From contig JAFAYI010000018.1 of NCBI GenBank assembly GCA_019240475.1, positions 176,641 through 240,640 of the forward strand: 64,000 nucleotides of DNA, given 5' to 3'. A program made the position numbers and the translations under genes. This document shows, piece after piece, positions 1 to 9,042 of this stretch. The stretch is from Acidobacteriaceae bacterium (GTDB lineage: Bacteria > Acidobacteriota > Terriglobia > Bryobacterales > Bryobacteraceae). Every line of letters begins with the position of its first letter. Position 1 is the stretch's first letter. Below the pieces are notes generated by a model that saw only the letters and a list, made by a program, of their open reading frames with translations, did no database searches and was not told the origin of the DNA.

Positions 1-162
1 GGTCTTGGCCGTCGGTTTCCGTCCAGAGATCATTGAGCAAAGCTGAAAGATATTGGAGAGGTTCCACAGGCTGAATCCTTGTTATTAGTAGTACGTCACT
101 GATTAAGTATCGGCCTGATTATGTTCCGGGTTTAGGGGCAGAGCACAAAAAGGTTGTTTCCG

Positions 163-963
163 ATGGCATACGTACTGAACAGGGATGCGAGGATTTATTG
201 GGACGAAGCGGGTAGCGGGGCGCCCGTGCTGATGATCATGGGGCTGAGTTTTACCCATGAGATGTGGTTTCGCATTGCGCCCGCAGTGGCGGCCAAATAC
301 CGGATGATCGCTTTCGACAACCGGGGAATGGGGCGGAGCGACGTTCCCCGCGGGCCGTACACGATTGCGCGCATGGCGAGCGACGCGCGGGCCGTTTTGG
401 ACGCAGCGGGCGTGGAATCCGCCCATGTGGTAGGGGCTTCGATGGGAGGGATGATCGCCCAGGAGCTGACACTGAGATATCCGGAGCGCGTTCGAAGCCT
501 GATCCTGGGATGCACGACTTCGCGGGGGCTCTTCGGTAAATGGCCTGAATTCCGGCATGCGCCGCGGCAGTGGGACAGCGATCGTATAGAGCGCGAGCGC
601 TCGCTTCGGCCTCTTCTGTATGCCAAGGCTACGCGTGACGAACTGATTGAGGAAGACTTGCGAGTGCGGTGCGGATGCACGTGGTCCTACAAAGGATTCC
701 TGAATCAATTCGCAGGGATATTGATGTGGAGCGCGTACAGGCGGCTCCCGCGAATCGCAGCGCCAACCATGGTTGTACATGGCGACGAAGACCGGCTGGT
801 GCCTCCAGAGAACGGAAGAGTGCTCTGCTCGCGTATTCGCGGGGCGCGATTTGAGCTGATACGCGGCGCGGGACATGTGCTGGTAACGGATCAACCGAAG
901 AGATCGATTGAGCTGATTCGAGATTTCCTGGGCCAGCAAGAGCGCAGAAAAGCCGCGGCTTAA
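163..963 (+). CDS. alpha/beta-fold hydrolase
   Basis: A 266-residue protein of the alpha/beta-hydrolase superfamily, probably a cytoplasmic esterase or C-C/lactone hydrolase; the substrate cannot be told. The fold is shown by the oxyanion-region motif MGLSF near the N-terminus, the strand-turn DNRGMGRSD, the nucleophile elbow GASMGG with its Ser, the acid-loop HGDEDRLVP and the final GAGHVL carrying the catalytic His. A TTG nine bases upstream at 154 would extend the frame, but ATG at 163 sits about nine bases after a purine-rich AAAAAGG and matches the usual start of the family. Its last bases overlap the convergent GMC oxidoreductase gene by four. No signal peptide is visible. Confidence 0.85.
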   Translation: MAYVLNRDARIYWDEAGSGAPVLMIMGLSFTHEMWFRIAPAVAAKYRMIAFDNRGMGRSDVPRGPYTIARMASDARAVLDAAGVESAHVVGASMGGMIAQELTLRYPERVRSLILGCTTSRGLFGKWPEFRHAPRQWDSDRIERERSLRPLLYAKATRDELIEEDLRVRCGCTWSYKGFLNQFAGILMWSAYRRLPRIAAPTMVVHGDEDRLVPPENGRVLCSRIRGARFELIRGAGHVLVTDQPKRSIELIRDFLGQQERRKAAA

Positions 964-2621
964 GCTTTTCGCATCTGCTCCAGCAGGTATTCGGACGTTC
1001 GCAGCGAAAAAGCCAGGATCGAAATGGTGGTGGTCTTGTCCGTGCAATTGGGGAAGACGCTGGCATCGCAGATATAGAGATTCGGCACGTCGTGGGTCTG
1101 GCCGAAGCGATTGGTGACGAACTTGTTCGGATCGTTCCCCATGCGGAGAACCCCGGTTTCATGAAGGCTAGTGCCGGGGATATCGGGTTCAGTGGCGCAG
1201 CCTGTGTATTCGCCGCCGCTCGCGCGAATCAAGTCTTCGCAGACTTGTTTGCCGTGAGCCCACATCAGCAGCGTGTTGCGGTCCCATTCGAAGTGAATGC
1301 GCGCGACGGGAATGCCGTAGACGTCTTTCACTTGGGGATCGATGTCGACATAGTTGGAGTCGCTGCGCTGAGACGGCGCCTGAATATAAAAGCTAACCGG
1401 CGTGGGATAGCGGCGTTTGATCTCGCGCTTGAAGTCGCGGCCGAATCCCTCGATATCGCGATAATAGCCGGGGAATTCGCTGCAGCCGCCATCGGGATAG
1501 ACGGAGTAGCCGCGAATGAATTTTTCCTGGCGCGGATTTTCGATATTTTGCCAGCGCGGCATCCAGGCGACGGTCGAAGCCGAAACGTTATCCGGAAAGC
1601 TGGGCTGTCCGCGAAGTTGCGGCAGGTAGCCGCGCGCAGTGGTTCCGTAGAGATGATCGCAGAGATTACGGCCTGCCTGCCCGCTCGAATTGGCGATGCC
1701 GGCCGGCCAGCGGCGCGATTTGGAATTAAGCAGGATACGCGCGGATTCGACGCAAGAGGCAGCGACTACGACGTTGCGGCCGTAGACTTCAAGCTCCTGG
1801 CGGGTCTCGCGATCGACATAGGCGACTCCAGAGGCGCGACCATTCTCATCGGCGATGATGTGGCGAACGAGAGAGTTGGGGCGCAGATCGAGATTCCCGG
1901 TCTTTTCAGCGGCCGGCAGGAAGAACCAGGGCGTGGAGAAGAACGCGCCGACGTCGCAGCCCTCTGTGCAATTGCCGCAGAAGTGGCAGGCGGGATGGCC
2001 GGCGCGCGGGCGAGTGAGCTGCGCGATGCGATCCGGCAGATAGGGCACGCCGGTCTTCCGCGCGCCGCACTGGAGTATCCAATCGATGCAGCGGAAGTTC
2101 ATAGGTGGGAGATACTCGCCGTCGGGATTGCTGGGCCGGTTTTGGACGGTGCTGGCGACGCCGATCATGCGCTCGACCCGACTGTAATAGGGTGCGATCT
2201 CGGAGTAGGAGAGGGGCCAATCGACGTCGTAGCCGTCGCGCGTGGCGGCGCGGAAATCGATTTCACTGAAGCGGGCCGAGGAGCGTCCCCAGAAATTCGT
2301 TTTGCCGCCGACGGCGAAACAGCGGCGCCAGGTCCATTGAGTGCCGGGGGCAGTGGTGAAGGCGAGCTCGTGCTCCCAAATGCCTTCGGTGTATTCGTTA
2401 TCCATGTAGCCGATGGATTCAGCTCTTAGCTTGGGGCTGCCGAAGCCTCGGAATTTCATGTCATAGGGCTGGCGGTGGTTGCGGAAATCTTTGGAGGGAT
2501 TGAGGCGGCGTCCGGCATTGAGCGCGCAGACTTTCGCGCCGGCCTGGCAGAGGGTGTGAATGGCCATGCCGCCGCCTGCACCGGTTCCGATCACGATGAC
2601 GTCATAGATTTGTTTAGGCAT
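960..2621 (-). CDS. GMC family oxidoreductase
   Basis: A 553-residue FAD-dependent GMC oxidoreductase, expected to oxidise a sugar or alcohol. It starts with a Rossmann FAD motif (DVIVIGTGAGGG), has a Cys-rich stretch (CHFCGNCTEGCD) typical of the bacterial gluconate/sorbosone-type branch, and ends with the HETGVLRMG active-site region and a C-terminal DASVFP segment. The open frame continues upstream to 3137, but that extension is Arg-rich shadow sequence over the next gene. The start at 2621 forms a TGATG stop/start overlap with the upstream subunit-3 gene, showing translational coupling. The two products probably form one membrane-associated or periplasmic dehydrogenase; the electron acceptor subunit, often a cytochrome c, is not in this window. 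Confidence 0.9.
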   Translation of the reverse strand: MPKQIYDVIVIGTGAGGGMAIHTLCQAGAKVCALNAGRRLNPSKDFRNHRQPYDMKFRGFGSPKLRAESIGYMDNEYTEGIWEHELAFTTAPGTQWTWRRCFAVGGKTNFWGRSSARFSEIDFRAATRDGYDVDWPLSYSEIAPYYSRVERMIGVASTVQNRPSNPDGEYLPPMNFRCIDWILQCGARKTGVPYLPDRIAQLTRPRAGHPACHFCGNCTEGCDVGAFFSTPWFFLPAAEKTGNLDLRPNSLVRHIIADENGRASGVAYVDRETRQELEVYGRNVVVAASCVESARILLNSKSRRWPAGIANSSGQAGRNLCDHLYGTTARGYLPQLRGQPSFPDNVSASTVAWMPRWQNIENPRQEKFIRGYSVYPDGGCSEFPGYYRDIEGFGRDFKREIKRRYPTPVSFYIQAPSQRSDSNYVDIDPQVKDVYGIPVARIHFEWDRNTLLMWAHGKQVCEDLIRASGGEYTGCATEPDIPGTSLHETGVLRMGNDPNKFVTNRFGQTHDVPNLYICDASVFPNCTDKTTTISILAFSLRTSEYLLEQMRKA

Positions 2622-3271
2622 CAGACAATGGGCGGCGGAAGATGCTTGTGTTCCGGATCGTTGGCATGCGGGCAGGCAGGCGATTCGGAGTAGAGTTTCA
2701 AACCGGGATAATTCAGCTCTTGGAGACCGATGCGGCTGGTGTAATAACCCATTACGGTATATCGGCGAAGGAGCGCGAAAAAGGCGCGGCCGTCGGCATC
2801 GGCCGGAGGGGCGGCGCCATAAGCGAGCGGGCGCAGGAGTTCGGCGATCTGCGTTTCGGAAATGGCGGCGAGGGCTGCTCCAAATCGCGCTTGCGACCGC
2901 GCATTCAACCAATCCAGGCCGTAGCGGAAAGGCCACTGCACTTCGGGGTCGCTCGCGGCCATGAAGTCGATGAATTCGGCGACGCCGGCGTCGTGCGCGC
3001 CCGGAGATTCGTCGCGGGGGATTATGGTTTCCGTAAGCTGGTCGATGGCCGCGAACTCGGCTGGGGTGAAGAATAGCGGCTGGTAGGTATGTGGACGCGG
3101 CTCGTCGGTTGGATGTTCCATATGCTGCGGTGCGCAAACCCAGCGCGCGAAACCCGGAAAGCGGCCGGCAGCGGCGGCAAGGGCGATGAACTCGAGGATC
3201 TCGCGGCGGTCGGGCGATTGGTTAGCCAAGGCGTTTACTGGCTTAGGATACGATACGCGGCAGAGGAGCAA
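2621..3271 (-). CDS. gluconate 2-dehydrogenase subunit 3 family protein
   Basis: A small partner subunit of a GMC-type dehydrogenase. The family is recognised by the central FFTPAEFAAIDQLTETIIPRD segment followed by GVAEFIDFMAASD and a C-terminal MGYYTSRIGLQELNYPG region. Near the N-terminus, DRREILEFIALAAAAG has two arginines before a hydrophobic stretch, resembling a Tat export signal, which would place the complex in the periplasm. The open frame starts at a TTG at 3271; a TTG a few codons before the RR pair is equally possible, so the start is uncertain. The gene is divergent from the DUF4342 gene with almost no space between starts and overlaps the GMC gene by TGATG. Confidence 0.8.
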   Translation of the reverse strand: MLLCRVSYPKPVNALANQSPDRREILEFIALAAAAGRFPGFARWVCAPQHMEHPTDEPRPHTYQPLFFTPAEFAAIDQLTETIIPRDESPGAHDAGVAEFIDFMAASDPEVQWPFRYGLDWLNARSQARFGAALAAISETQIAELLRPLAYGAAPPADADGRAFFALLRRYTVMGYYTSRIGLQELNYPGLKLYSESPACPHANDPEHKHLPPPIV

Positions 3272-3275
3272 AACA

Positions 3276-3551
3276 GTGGCGCTGCATAATTTCGTCGAAG
3301 AGATTCAGGTCTTGGCGCGAGACCTGGTGGATCGCGTGAAGGCGCTGATTCACGAAGGCAACGTTCAGCGCATCATCGTGAAGGATGTGAATGGACACAC
3401 GTTCGTGGAGATTCCGGTGACGGTCGCGGCGGTGGGAGCGGTGCTGGCTCCAGTGCTGGCGGGACTGGGAGCAATTTCGGCACTGGTTGCGAAATTCACG
3501 ATCGTCGTGGAGCGGTCCGAACCCAAGAGTACGGACCCGAAGGCTTCGTAA
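3276..3551 (+). CDS. DUF4342 domain protein
   Basis: A 91-residue protein that is almost entirely a DUF4342 domain. An N-terminal helix (HNFVEEIQVLARDLVDRVKALIHEGN) is followed by strands VQRIIVKD and HTFVEIPVTV, then a hydrophobic Ala/Gly/Val stretch of about 25 residues that could enter a membrane, and ends with TIVVER. The function of the family is unknown. The GTG start at 3276 is chosen because AGGAG lies eight bases upstream and the N-terminus then begins at the conserved helix; the frame is open from 3186, but that extra part overlaps the divergent gene. Confidence 0.75.
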   Translation: MALHNFVEEIQVLARDLVDRVKALIHEGNVQRIIVKDVNGHTFVEIPVTVAAVGAVLAPVLAGLGAISALVAKFTIVVERSEPKSTDPKAS

Positions 3552-3665
3552 GCAAGGGCCTCAAAACGGGCGCTTGTTTTTCGGCGCGCGACACGGACGC
3601 GATTCCTCTACCTGGCCCTCGGTGTGGAGTTCCAACGGGGGCAGACGAACTCGTCGGATCGCAGA

Positions 3666-3686
3666 GCGGGGCTCTAGGAGCCCCGC
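3666..3686. terminator. perfect hairpin between convergent genes
   Basis: A perfect 9-bp inverted repeat (GCGGGGCTC / GAGCCCCGC) around a 3-base loop lies between two convergent genes. Its position and stability fit a bidirectional terminator, but neither side has a T-run, so termination is inferred. Confidence 0.5.
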
Positions 3687-3700
3687 ACCGCTCAAGCCGT

Positions 3701-4012
3701 TTATCGGCGCCAATAACCACCGTAGTATCTGTGACCGTAATAGCGTGGCGCGACCCAGTAGGAATGCGCGTATGGCGGACGAGCCCAATAGCCGGCGCGC
3801 CAATTCCAACGCGGACCAACGGGGTAATAGTAACCGCCGACCCAGCTATACCCGGGGCGATAGTAAGTGGGCGCATACTCGACTACGGGTGCGGGCGGGG
3901 GTCCCGCGACATAGGTGGGGCCGACCCCGATACCGATTCCAAAGCCAAACCGGGGTCCGGCAAATACGGTACTTCCGGCCAACAACAACATTGCGAGCAG
4001 TTTCGTTTTCAT
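3701..4012 (-). CDS. WXXGXW-repeat small secreted protein
   Basis: A 103-residue exported protein. It begins with a clear signal peptide (MKTKLLAMLLLAGSTVFAG), then a Gly/Ile segment (GFGIGIGVGP), a Pro-rich spacer and a Tyr/Trp/Gly-rich C-terminal half with repeated units such as YSWVGGYYYP, WNWRAGYWARPP and YYGGYWRR, matching the WXXGXW repeat family. The role is unknown; such proteins are usually periplasmic or surface-associated. ATG at 4012 is preceded by GGAGGA at good spacing. The longer open frame to 4312 is not supported. Confidence 0.8.
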   Translation of the reverse strand: MKTKLLAMLLLAGSTVFAGPRFGFGIGIGVGPTYVAGPPPAPVVEYAPTYYRPGYSWVGGYYYPVGPRWNWRAGYWARPPYAHSYWVAPRYYGHRYYGGYWRR

Positions 4013-4179
4013 TTTGTGTTCCTCCGTTTCTTCCAACCCTGCCGGTGCTGTTTGGCGACCGGCTTCGAGCTTGGCAGTGCAAGTCCCGTGCCAAGTGTAT
4101 GTGGTTGAAAATGAAAGGGTCGGGGGGGCGGCCCGGTTGGGGTGCACCGCGGCGTGGTGGATTTGGGCCGAATGGGTGA

Positions 4180-4599
4180 TTAGCGCGAATAGGGGTGGCC
4201 GCGCAGGGTAGTAAAAGCGCGGTAGATCTGCTCGGCGAGCATGGCGCGCGCGAGTTCGTGCGGAAAGGTCAAAGGAGAAAGCGAGACGAGGAGGTCGGCG
4301 CGGGGCTTCCATTCGGGAGGCAGGCCGTCGTGACCGCCAATGAGGAAGACCAGGTCGCGGGATTCATCCTCGGCGCGCCGAACGAGTTGGACGAATTGCT
4401 CGGAATCGAGGCGGCTTCCGGCGGGGTCGAGGAGGATCTTGCGCGCGGAGGGGTGGCGGGCGAACAGGTCGAAGCGGGCAGGAACGATTTCGCGCATCTG
4501 GCAATCGGCATACCGATTGGACCGTTTCAGGAATTCGGCGGCAATAGCGTTGGCATGCGCGTCGCGGGGCTTACCGATAAAGTAGAGAAAGAGTTTCAA
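4180..4599 (-). CDS. rlmH: 23S rRNA pseudouridine-1915 N3-methyltransferase
   Basis: RlmH is a SPOUT-class, SAM-dependent methyltransferase acting on pseudouridine 1915 in helix 69 of 23S rRNA of assembled ribosomes. The 139-residue product has the N-terminal strand LFLYFIGKPRD, the SAM-binding loop FLIGGHDGLPPEW and the diagnostic C-terminus LSPLTFPHELARAMLAEQIYRA ending in GHPYSR. Conserved similarity begins at a TTG at 4599, which is therefore the likely start, although no strong ribosome-binding site precedes it. The frame runs on to an ATG at 4716, but that would overlap the divergent ku gene. Confidence 0.88.
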   Translation of the reverse strand: MKLFLYFIGKPRDAHANAIAAEFLKRSNRYADCQMREIVPARFDLFARHPSARKILLDPAGSRLDSEQFVQLVRRAEDESRDLVFLIGGHDGLPPEWKPRADLLVSLSPLTFPHELARAMLAEQIYRAFTTLRGHPYSR

Positions 4600-4706
4600 G
4601 GCTGGTTGGGTGTAGAACCGGTACTGGTGCGTAAGTGACCGGTTGCAAACGACATACGGACACGATATTGTTTTAGGAGCAACGTTCAACCCCAGGGAGC
4701 GACAAC

Positions 4707-5561
4707 ATGGCTTCAACCGTTTGGAAGGGTTATATCACGTTCGGCCTCATCACGATTCCGGTGCGCCTGTTTGCGGCGGCGCGTACCGAGCGGGTGGGCT
4801 TTCACCAGATTCACCAGGTTTGCGGGAGCCGCATCAAGCAGCAGATCTATTGCCCGCATTGCGATCGCGTGGTAGAGCGCAATGAACTGGTGAAGGGCTA
4901 TGAGGTGGAAAAAGAGAAATACGTGATCGTCAACGATGAAGACGTAAAGAGTGTCGCGCCAGCTTCGAGCGACAACATGGAAATCCTGGAGTTCGTGAAG
5001 GCGGAGGGCATCGATCCTATTTACTTCGACGCGTCGTATTTTATGGTCCCCGAGGAGGCAGGCAAGAAAGCTTACTACCTGCTGCTGCAGACCATGCAGA
5101 AATCGGGATACAGCGCGATAGCCAAGATCGCGATGCATCAGCGGGAGTATACGGTTGTGGTGCGACCGCATGCGGACGGACTTTTGCTGCATACGATGTT
5201 CTATCCGGAGGAAGTGCGCGAGACGCCGGAGTTCCGGCGGGATGAGAATGTGAGCGTGAAACCGCAAGAGGTCGCGCTGGCGGAGAAGCTGGTCGAGGGA
5301 TTGGCCGCGGATTTCGATCCATCGAAGTATCACGATGAATATCAGCAGCGGGTGATGCAGATGATCGAGGCCAAGCGCGAAGGGCAGCATGTGCCGAGCG
5401 AGGCTCCGAAGCGGCGAGCGCCGGTGGTGGACCTGATGCAGGCTTTGCAGAAGAGTCTGGGCGAGCTGCCGCGCAAGCCTGCCTCGAAGGCGGCCCACTC
5501 GGAAGCGGCCGAGGCGGCGGCTAAGAAAGCCTCGGGCCGGCGGCGAACGGCGACCGGCTAG
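4707..5561 (+). CDS. ku: Ku protein, bacterial non-homologous end joining
   Basis: Bacterial Ku binds DNA double-strand ends as a homodimer and recruits LigD. The 284-residue protein starts with the signature ASTVWKGYITFGLITIPVRL, contains a CxxC-like pair (YCPHCDRVV), the conserved KGYEVEKEKYVIV strand and the long bridge region LLHTMFYPEEVRE, and ends in an Ala/Lys/Arg-rich tail (about 50 residues) of the kind that adds non-specific DNA binding. No ligD is visible in this window. The stop lies seven bases before the next gene's start, suggesting a shared transcript by position only. Confidence 0.95.
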   Translation: MASTVWKGYITFGLITIPVRLFAAARTERVGFHQIHQVCGSRIKQQIYCPHCDRVVERNELVKGYEVEKEKYVIVNDEDVKSVAPASSDNMEILEFVKAEGIDPIYFDASYFMVPEEAGKKAYYLLLQTMQKSGYSAIAKIAMHQREYTVVVRPHADGLLLHTMFYPEEVRETPEFRRDENVSVKPQEVALAEKLVEGLAADFDPSKYHDEYQQRVMQMIEAKREGQHVPSEAPKRRAPVVDLMQALQKSLGELPRKPASKAAHSEAAEAAAKKASGRRRTATG

Positions 5562-5568
5562 GGGCGCG

Positions 5569-6891
5569 TTGCCTAACGACGAAGCGGGCGCATCGCTCGC
5601 CCGCAAACTGGGACTGTTCGACTCGACGATGATCGTCATGGGCGGCATCATCGGATCGGGCATCTTCGTCAATCCGTACGTGGTCGCGCGGCAAGTGCAT
5701 ACCGATGCGCTGATCCTGGGCGCGTGGATGCTAGGAGGCGTGACGGCGCTTGCTGGCGCATTCATTTACGCGGAGCTGGCGGTCTTGCGCCCCAATATTG
5801 GCGGGCAATATGCGTATCTGCGCGAGGCATATCATCCGGCCGTTTCATTCCTTTACGGATGGGCGCTCCTGTTCGTCATGCAGACGGGTGGGATGGCGGC
5901 GGTAGCGGTGACGTTTGCGCGATATTTTCGGGAGATCGTTCATACCGGCGGGCCGGATTCGCTGATCGCAGTACTGGTGCTGGGGTTGTTGACGGTGGTG
6001 AACTGCCTGGGCGTACGCACGGGCAGCACGGTGCAGAGCACGTTGATGGTGATGAAGATCGGAGCGATCGCGATCCTGGTGCTGGCGGCGTTTGGAAGCC
6101 GGAGCGGGGCGGCGCACGCGAGCGCCGCGGAAGCGTTTTCGCCACATCTGTTGCTGCAGTTCGGAGCCGCCGTAACGCCAGTGCTATTCGCATACGGCGG
6201 GTGGCAGACGGCGAGTTTCATGACCGGAGAGATGCGCGATCCGCGGCGGGACTTATCGCGCGCGCTGCTGTTAGGAGTGGCGGGCGTGACAGCCATTTAC
6301 CTGGCCGTGAATGTGGTTTGCCTGCGAACGTTGGGGCCCGACGGGTTGGCCGCGACCCTGACACCCGCCTATACGGTTATGCAGAAGGCTATCGGGGACC
6401 GAGGAGCGTTGTTCATTTCGTATGCGATCGCAGTCTCGACGCTGGGTTTCTTAAGCCAGGGGATGCTTACCGCGCCGCGAGTTTACTTCGCGATGGCGAG
6501 AGACGGGCTATTCTTCCGCGCCATCGCATGGGTTTCAAAGAGCACCCGTGTTCCCGTGCCGGCGATTGCGATGCAAGGCGCGTTGGCCGCCGTGATTGCG
6601 TTGTCACAACAATATGAGCAGATGTTGAGCTACGTCGTCTCGATGGACTTTATCTTCTTTGGATTGACCGGCGCATCGCTGTTCGTGTTCCGACGGCGCA
6701 TGCAGCGGGCGCCCCAGCATCGCACGCCAGGTCACCCGTTTACGACCATATTCTTTGTGAGCGTGTGTTGGCTGGTGGTTGCGGCGACGTTCTACCACTC
6801 GCCGCGCAACAGTTTGGAGGGGCTTGCGCTGGTGCTAGCAGGCATTCCGGTTTACCTGTATTGGAGCAGGAGAAAGAGGGGCTCGGCTTGA
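5569..6891 (+). CDS. APC-superfamily amino acid permease
   Basis: A 440-residue integral membrane transporter of the amino acid-polyamine-organocation superfamily, expected to have 12 transmembrane segments. The conserved first segment (LFDSTMIVMGGIIGSGIFV) carries the substrate-binding GSGIF motif, and the TM3-5 region and a helix beginning PVLFAYGGWQTASFMTGEMRDPRRD are typical. The substrate is not evident, but the gene is followed directly (TGATG overlap) by a PLP aminotransferase, so uptake of an amino acid for transamination is plausible. Translation probably starts at TTG 5569 just after GGGGCG. Confidence 0.88.
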   Translation: MPNDEAGASLARKLGLFDSTMIVMGGIIGSGIFVNPYVVARQVHTDALILGAWMLGGVTALAGAFIYAELAVLRPNIGGQYAYLREAYHPAVSFLYGWALLFVMQTGGMAAVAVTFARYFREIVHTGGPDSLIAVLVLGLLTVVNCLGVRTGSTVQSTLMVMKIGAIAILVLAAFGSRSGAAHASAAEAFSPHLLLQFGAAVTPVLFAYGGWQTASFMTGEMRDPRRDLSRALLLGVAGVTAIYLAVNVVCLRTLGPDGLAATLTPAYTVMQKAIGDRGALFISYAIAVSTLGFLSQGMLTAPRVYFAMARDGLFFRAIAWVSKSTRVPVPAIAMQGALAAVIALSQQYEQMLSYVVSMDFIFFGLTGASLFVFRRRMQRAPQHRTPGHPFTTIFFVSVCWLVVAATFYHSPRNSLEGLALVLAGIPVYLYWSRRKRGSA

Positions 6892-7979
6892 TGCGCGCGA
6901 TGGGATCGGCTTACATGGAGTGGGTGAAGACGCAATCGCATGCGGCGTACAATCTGGCGAATAGCGGCGTGAAGAGTTTCGAATTAGCGGGCTTGCACGC
7001 GGATTTCAACTCGCTGTCGCTAAGCGGACCGGGAGCGTACGGCTATGCGCCGCTGGTGAAAGCGATTGCGGCGAAATGCGGCGTGAACGAAGATTCGGTC
7101 GCAACCGCGCAGGGTACATCGGGTGCGAATCACCTGGCGATGGCGGCGGCGATCGAGCCGGGCGATGACGTGCTGATCGAGCATCCGGCATACCCACTGC
7201 TTTGGGAGACCGCGCAGTATGTGGGCGCTCACGTGAGGTACTTCGAACGACTCGCGGACGCGAAGTTTGCACTCGACCTGGGATTGATTGAACGCGCAAT
7301 GACGCCGCGAACGCGCTTGATCGTGATCTCAAACCTGCACAACCCGAGTTGCGCTTATACGGACCAAGCTACTCTGAAGCGCTTGGGGGTGCTTGCGCGC
7401 GAAGCTGGAGCGAAAGTTCTGGTGGACGAAGTGTATCTGGACCTGCTGTTCGAAGACGCGCCGGCGACGTCTTACAAGCTGGGTGATGAGTTTATCGTCA
7501 CGAACAGCCTGACGAAAGTGTATGGGCTGAGCGGGTTGCGGTGCGGTTGGATTCTGGCAGAGCCGGACCTGGTGCGCAGGATCTATCGTTTGAACGATCT
7601 TTTTGGCGTCAACAACCCGTACGTGACGGACCAGTTGAGCTGCATCGCGCTCGGACGGTTGAAAGCCATCGGCCAGTGGGCGCGGGAGCTGTTGGACACC
7701 AACCGCGCGTTGGCGAACGAATTCATAGAAGCAACGCCCGAACTGGAATGCGAGCAGTTGCAGGCGGGCACAGTGCTGTTCCCACGGCTTGATGTGCCAG
7801 TGGAAGAATTTTGCAGAGTGCTGCGCCAGCGTTACGACACGGTGGTGACGCCGGGACAGTTTTTCGGAGCGCCGGAGAGAATCCGGCTCGGCATCGGCGG
7901 GCAGACCAGCCTGTTCTCCGAAGGGCTGAACCGAGTACACGCGGCGCTCGATGAGATGGGCCGGGCGGTGGGGCGGTGA
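6891..7979 (+). CDS. class I/II PLP-dependent aminotransferase
   Basis: A 362-residue fold-type I aminotransferase. It shows the cofactor-loop region GTSGANHLAMAAAIEPGDDV, the substrate/cofactor Asn in NLHNPSC, the Asp-Tyr pair in DEVYLDLLF and the Schiff-base Lys in NSLTKVYGLSGLRCGW, followed by the carboxylate-binding Arg region RIRLGIG near the end. The open frame reaches back to 6765, but ATG 6891 overlaps the permease stop (TGATG) and puts the conserved region in its usual place. The amino donor is unknown; coupling with the upstream permease suggests catabolism of an imported amino acid. Confidence 0.88.
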   Translation: MRAMGSAYMEWVKTQSHAAYNLANSGVKSFELAGLHADFNSLSLSGPGAYGYAPLVKAIAAKCGVNEDSVATAQGTSGANHLAMAAAIEPGDDVLIEHPAYPLLWETAQYVGAHVRYFERLADAKFALDLGLIERAMTPRTRLIVISNLHNPSCAYTDQATLKRLGVLAREAGAKVLVDEVYLDLLFEDAPATSYKLGDEFIVTNSLTKVYGLSGLRCGWILAEPDLVRRIYRLNDLFGVNNPYVTDQLSCIALGRLKAIGQWARELLDTNRALANEFIEATPELECEQLQAGTVLFPRLDVPVEEFCRVLRQRYDTVVTPGQFFGAPERIRLGIGGQTSLFSEGLNRVHAALDEMGRAVGR

Positions 7980-8082
7980 CATTTCCACAAATAATTTGAT
8001 CTGGCGCTGATTCAAACAGTTCCTGAGACCCACCCTTCTCATGCGAAGCGGCTTGGTTCCAAGCTGAGCGCGGGGAGGGTAA

Positions 8083-8601
8083 ATGAACGGACAGCTTCAG
8101 ACGATTGCATGGGGCGCAAAGGTGAGCAGCGACTTCAAGGCCCGGGTGTTGGACTTGTGCGACAACTTAGGGATGGAAGCCGATTACCTGATGTCGGCGA
8201 TGGCGTTCGAATCGGGGGAGACATTTAGCGCGTCGATTCGCAATCAGGCTTCGGGCGCGACGGGACTTATTCAATTCATGCCATCGACCGCAGTCCACAT
8301 GGGTACGACCATAGACGAACTCGCAGCTATGACGCCGGTGGCGCAACTAGAATATGTGGAGAAATACTTTCAGCCTTACAGGAATAGGCTGCAGACGCTC
8401 GAAGACCACTACATGGCGATTCTTTGGCCAGCAGCAATCGGCAAACAGGATTCGTTTGTGCTTTTCGCCGAGCCGAGCAAGGCCTATCAGCAAAACGCCG
8501 GCCTGGATGCGGATAAAGACGGCAAAGTAACTAAATATGAGGCGGCAGCGAAGGTTCGCGCCAAGTACGAGATAGGCAAAACCCCCGACTTTGTCGGATA
8601 G
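8083..8601 (+). CDS. lytic transglycosylase-like protein with EF-hand-like loop
   Basis: A 172-residue protein with a goose-lysozyme/SLT-type fold: MAFESGETFSASIRNQASGATGLIQFMPSTA contains the catalytic Glu and the GLIQFMPS motif typical of peptidoglycan lytic transglycosylases. The C-terminal part has DADKDGKVTKYE, a calcium-binding-type DxDxDG loop. No signal peptide is seen, as in phage-derived cell-wall hydrolases and tail-associated lysozymes, but no other phage gene is nearby. A GGGAGG six bases before the ATG fixes the start. Confidence 0.8.
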   Translation: MNGQLQTIAWGAKVSSDFKARVLDLCDNLGMEADYLMSAMAFESGETFSASIRNQASGATGLIQFMPSTAVHMGTTIDELAAMTPVAQLEYVEKYFQPYRNRLQTLEDHYMAILWPAAIGKQDSFVLFAEPSKAYQQNAGLDADKDGKVTKYEAAAKVRAKYEIGKTPDFVG

Positions 8602-8602
8602 A

Positions 8603-8983
8603 TTAGCTTTTCGTCAGCCAGTCGTGTTGTTCAGCGGTTAGAGGGACAACGGAAAGTCGCCCTTGTTTCACGAGAGGCGAATCGGCGAAAATCTTGTGGG
8701 CTTTGATATCGGCGAGGGTGCGCGGGCGAGTTAGCGGTTTACCTGCCTTGATGACGACGCGCGGAGTCTTGGGATCGCTGGAATCTACGCTGACGACGGA
8801 GGCCGCGCCAACTGCTTGCCGCTCATCGCCCGTGTGATAAATGACGAGCTTATCGCCGGGTTTCATTTCGCGGAGATGTCTCACGGCGACAGGATTGGTG
8901 ACGCCGTCCCAAACGGTTTCGTGATCGCGCTGAAGATCGCCGAACGAGTAAGCGTCGGGCTCGGACTTGAGCAGATAGGGCAT
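8603..8983 (-). CDS. EVE domain protein
   Basis: A 126-residue single-domain EVE protein (PUA-like fold, thymocyte nuclear protein 1 relatives) that in known members reads modified bases or RNA. It begins with the family signature YLLKSEPDAYSF, followed by WDGVTNPVAVRHLREMKPGDKLVIYHTGDERQAVG and the C-terminal LVKQGRLSVVPLTAEQ. It ends one base after the convergent transglycosylase-like gene. The neighbours give no clue to its specific target. Confidence 0.92.
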   Translation of the reverse strand: MPYLLKSEPDAYSFGDLQRDHETVWDGVTNPVAVRHLREMKPGDKLVIYHTGDERQAVGAASVVSVDSSDPKTPRVVIKAGKPLTRPRTLADIKAHKIFADSPLVKQGRLSVVPLTAEQHDWLTKS

Positions 8984-9042
8984 CGTTAAGGGCTATCTTA
9001 TATCTGCCCGCGCTACTCGGGCCGGCCGAGATTCAAGAATGT

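Noticed and set aside
1..46. Possible C-terminal tail of an upstream gene (14 codons ending in TGA at 44-46)
   Set aside because: Too short to identify; could be chance.
2622..3137. Extended N-terminus of the GMC oxidoreductase
   Set aside because: The Arg/Pro-rich extension lies over the subunit-3 gene in another frame; the FAD motif starts directly after the ATG at 2621.
3487..4179. Plus-strand 230-codon frame
   Set aside because: Arg-rich low-information translation, antisense to the clear WXXGXW secreted protein gene with its signal peptide and ribosome-binding site.
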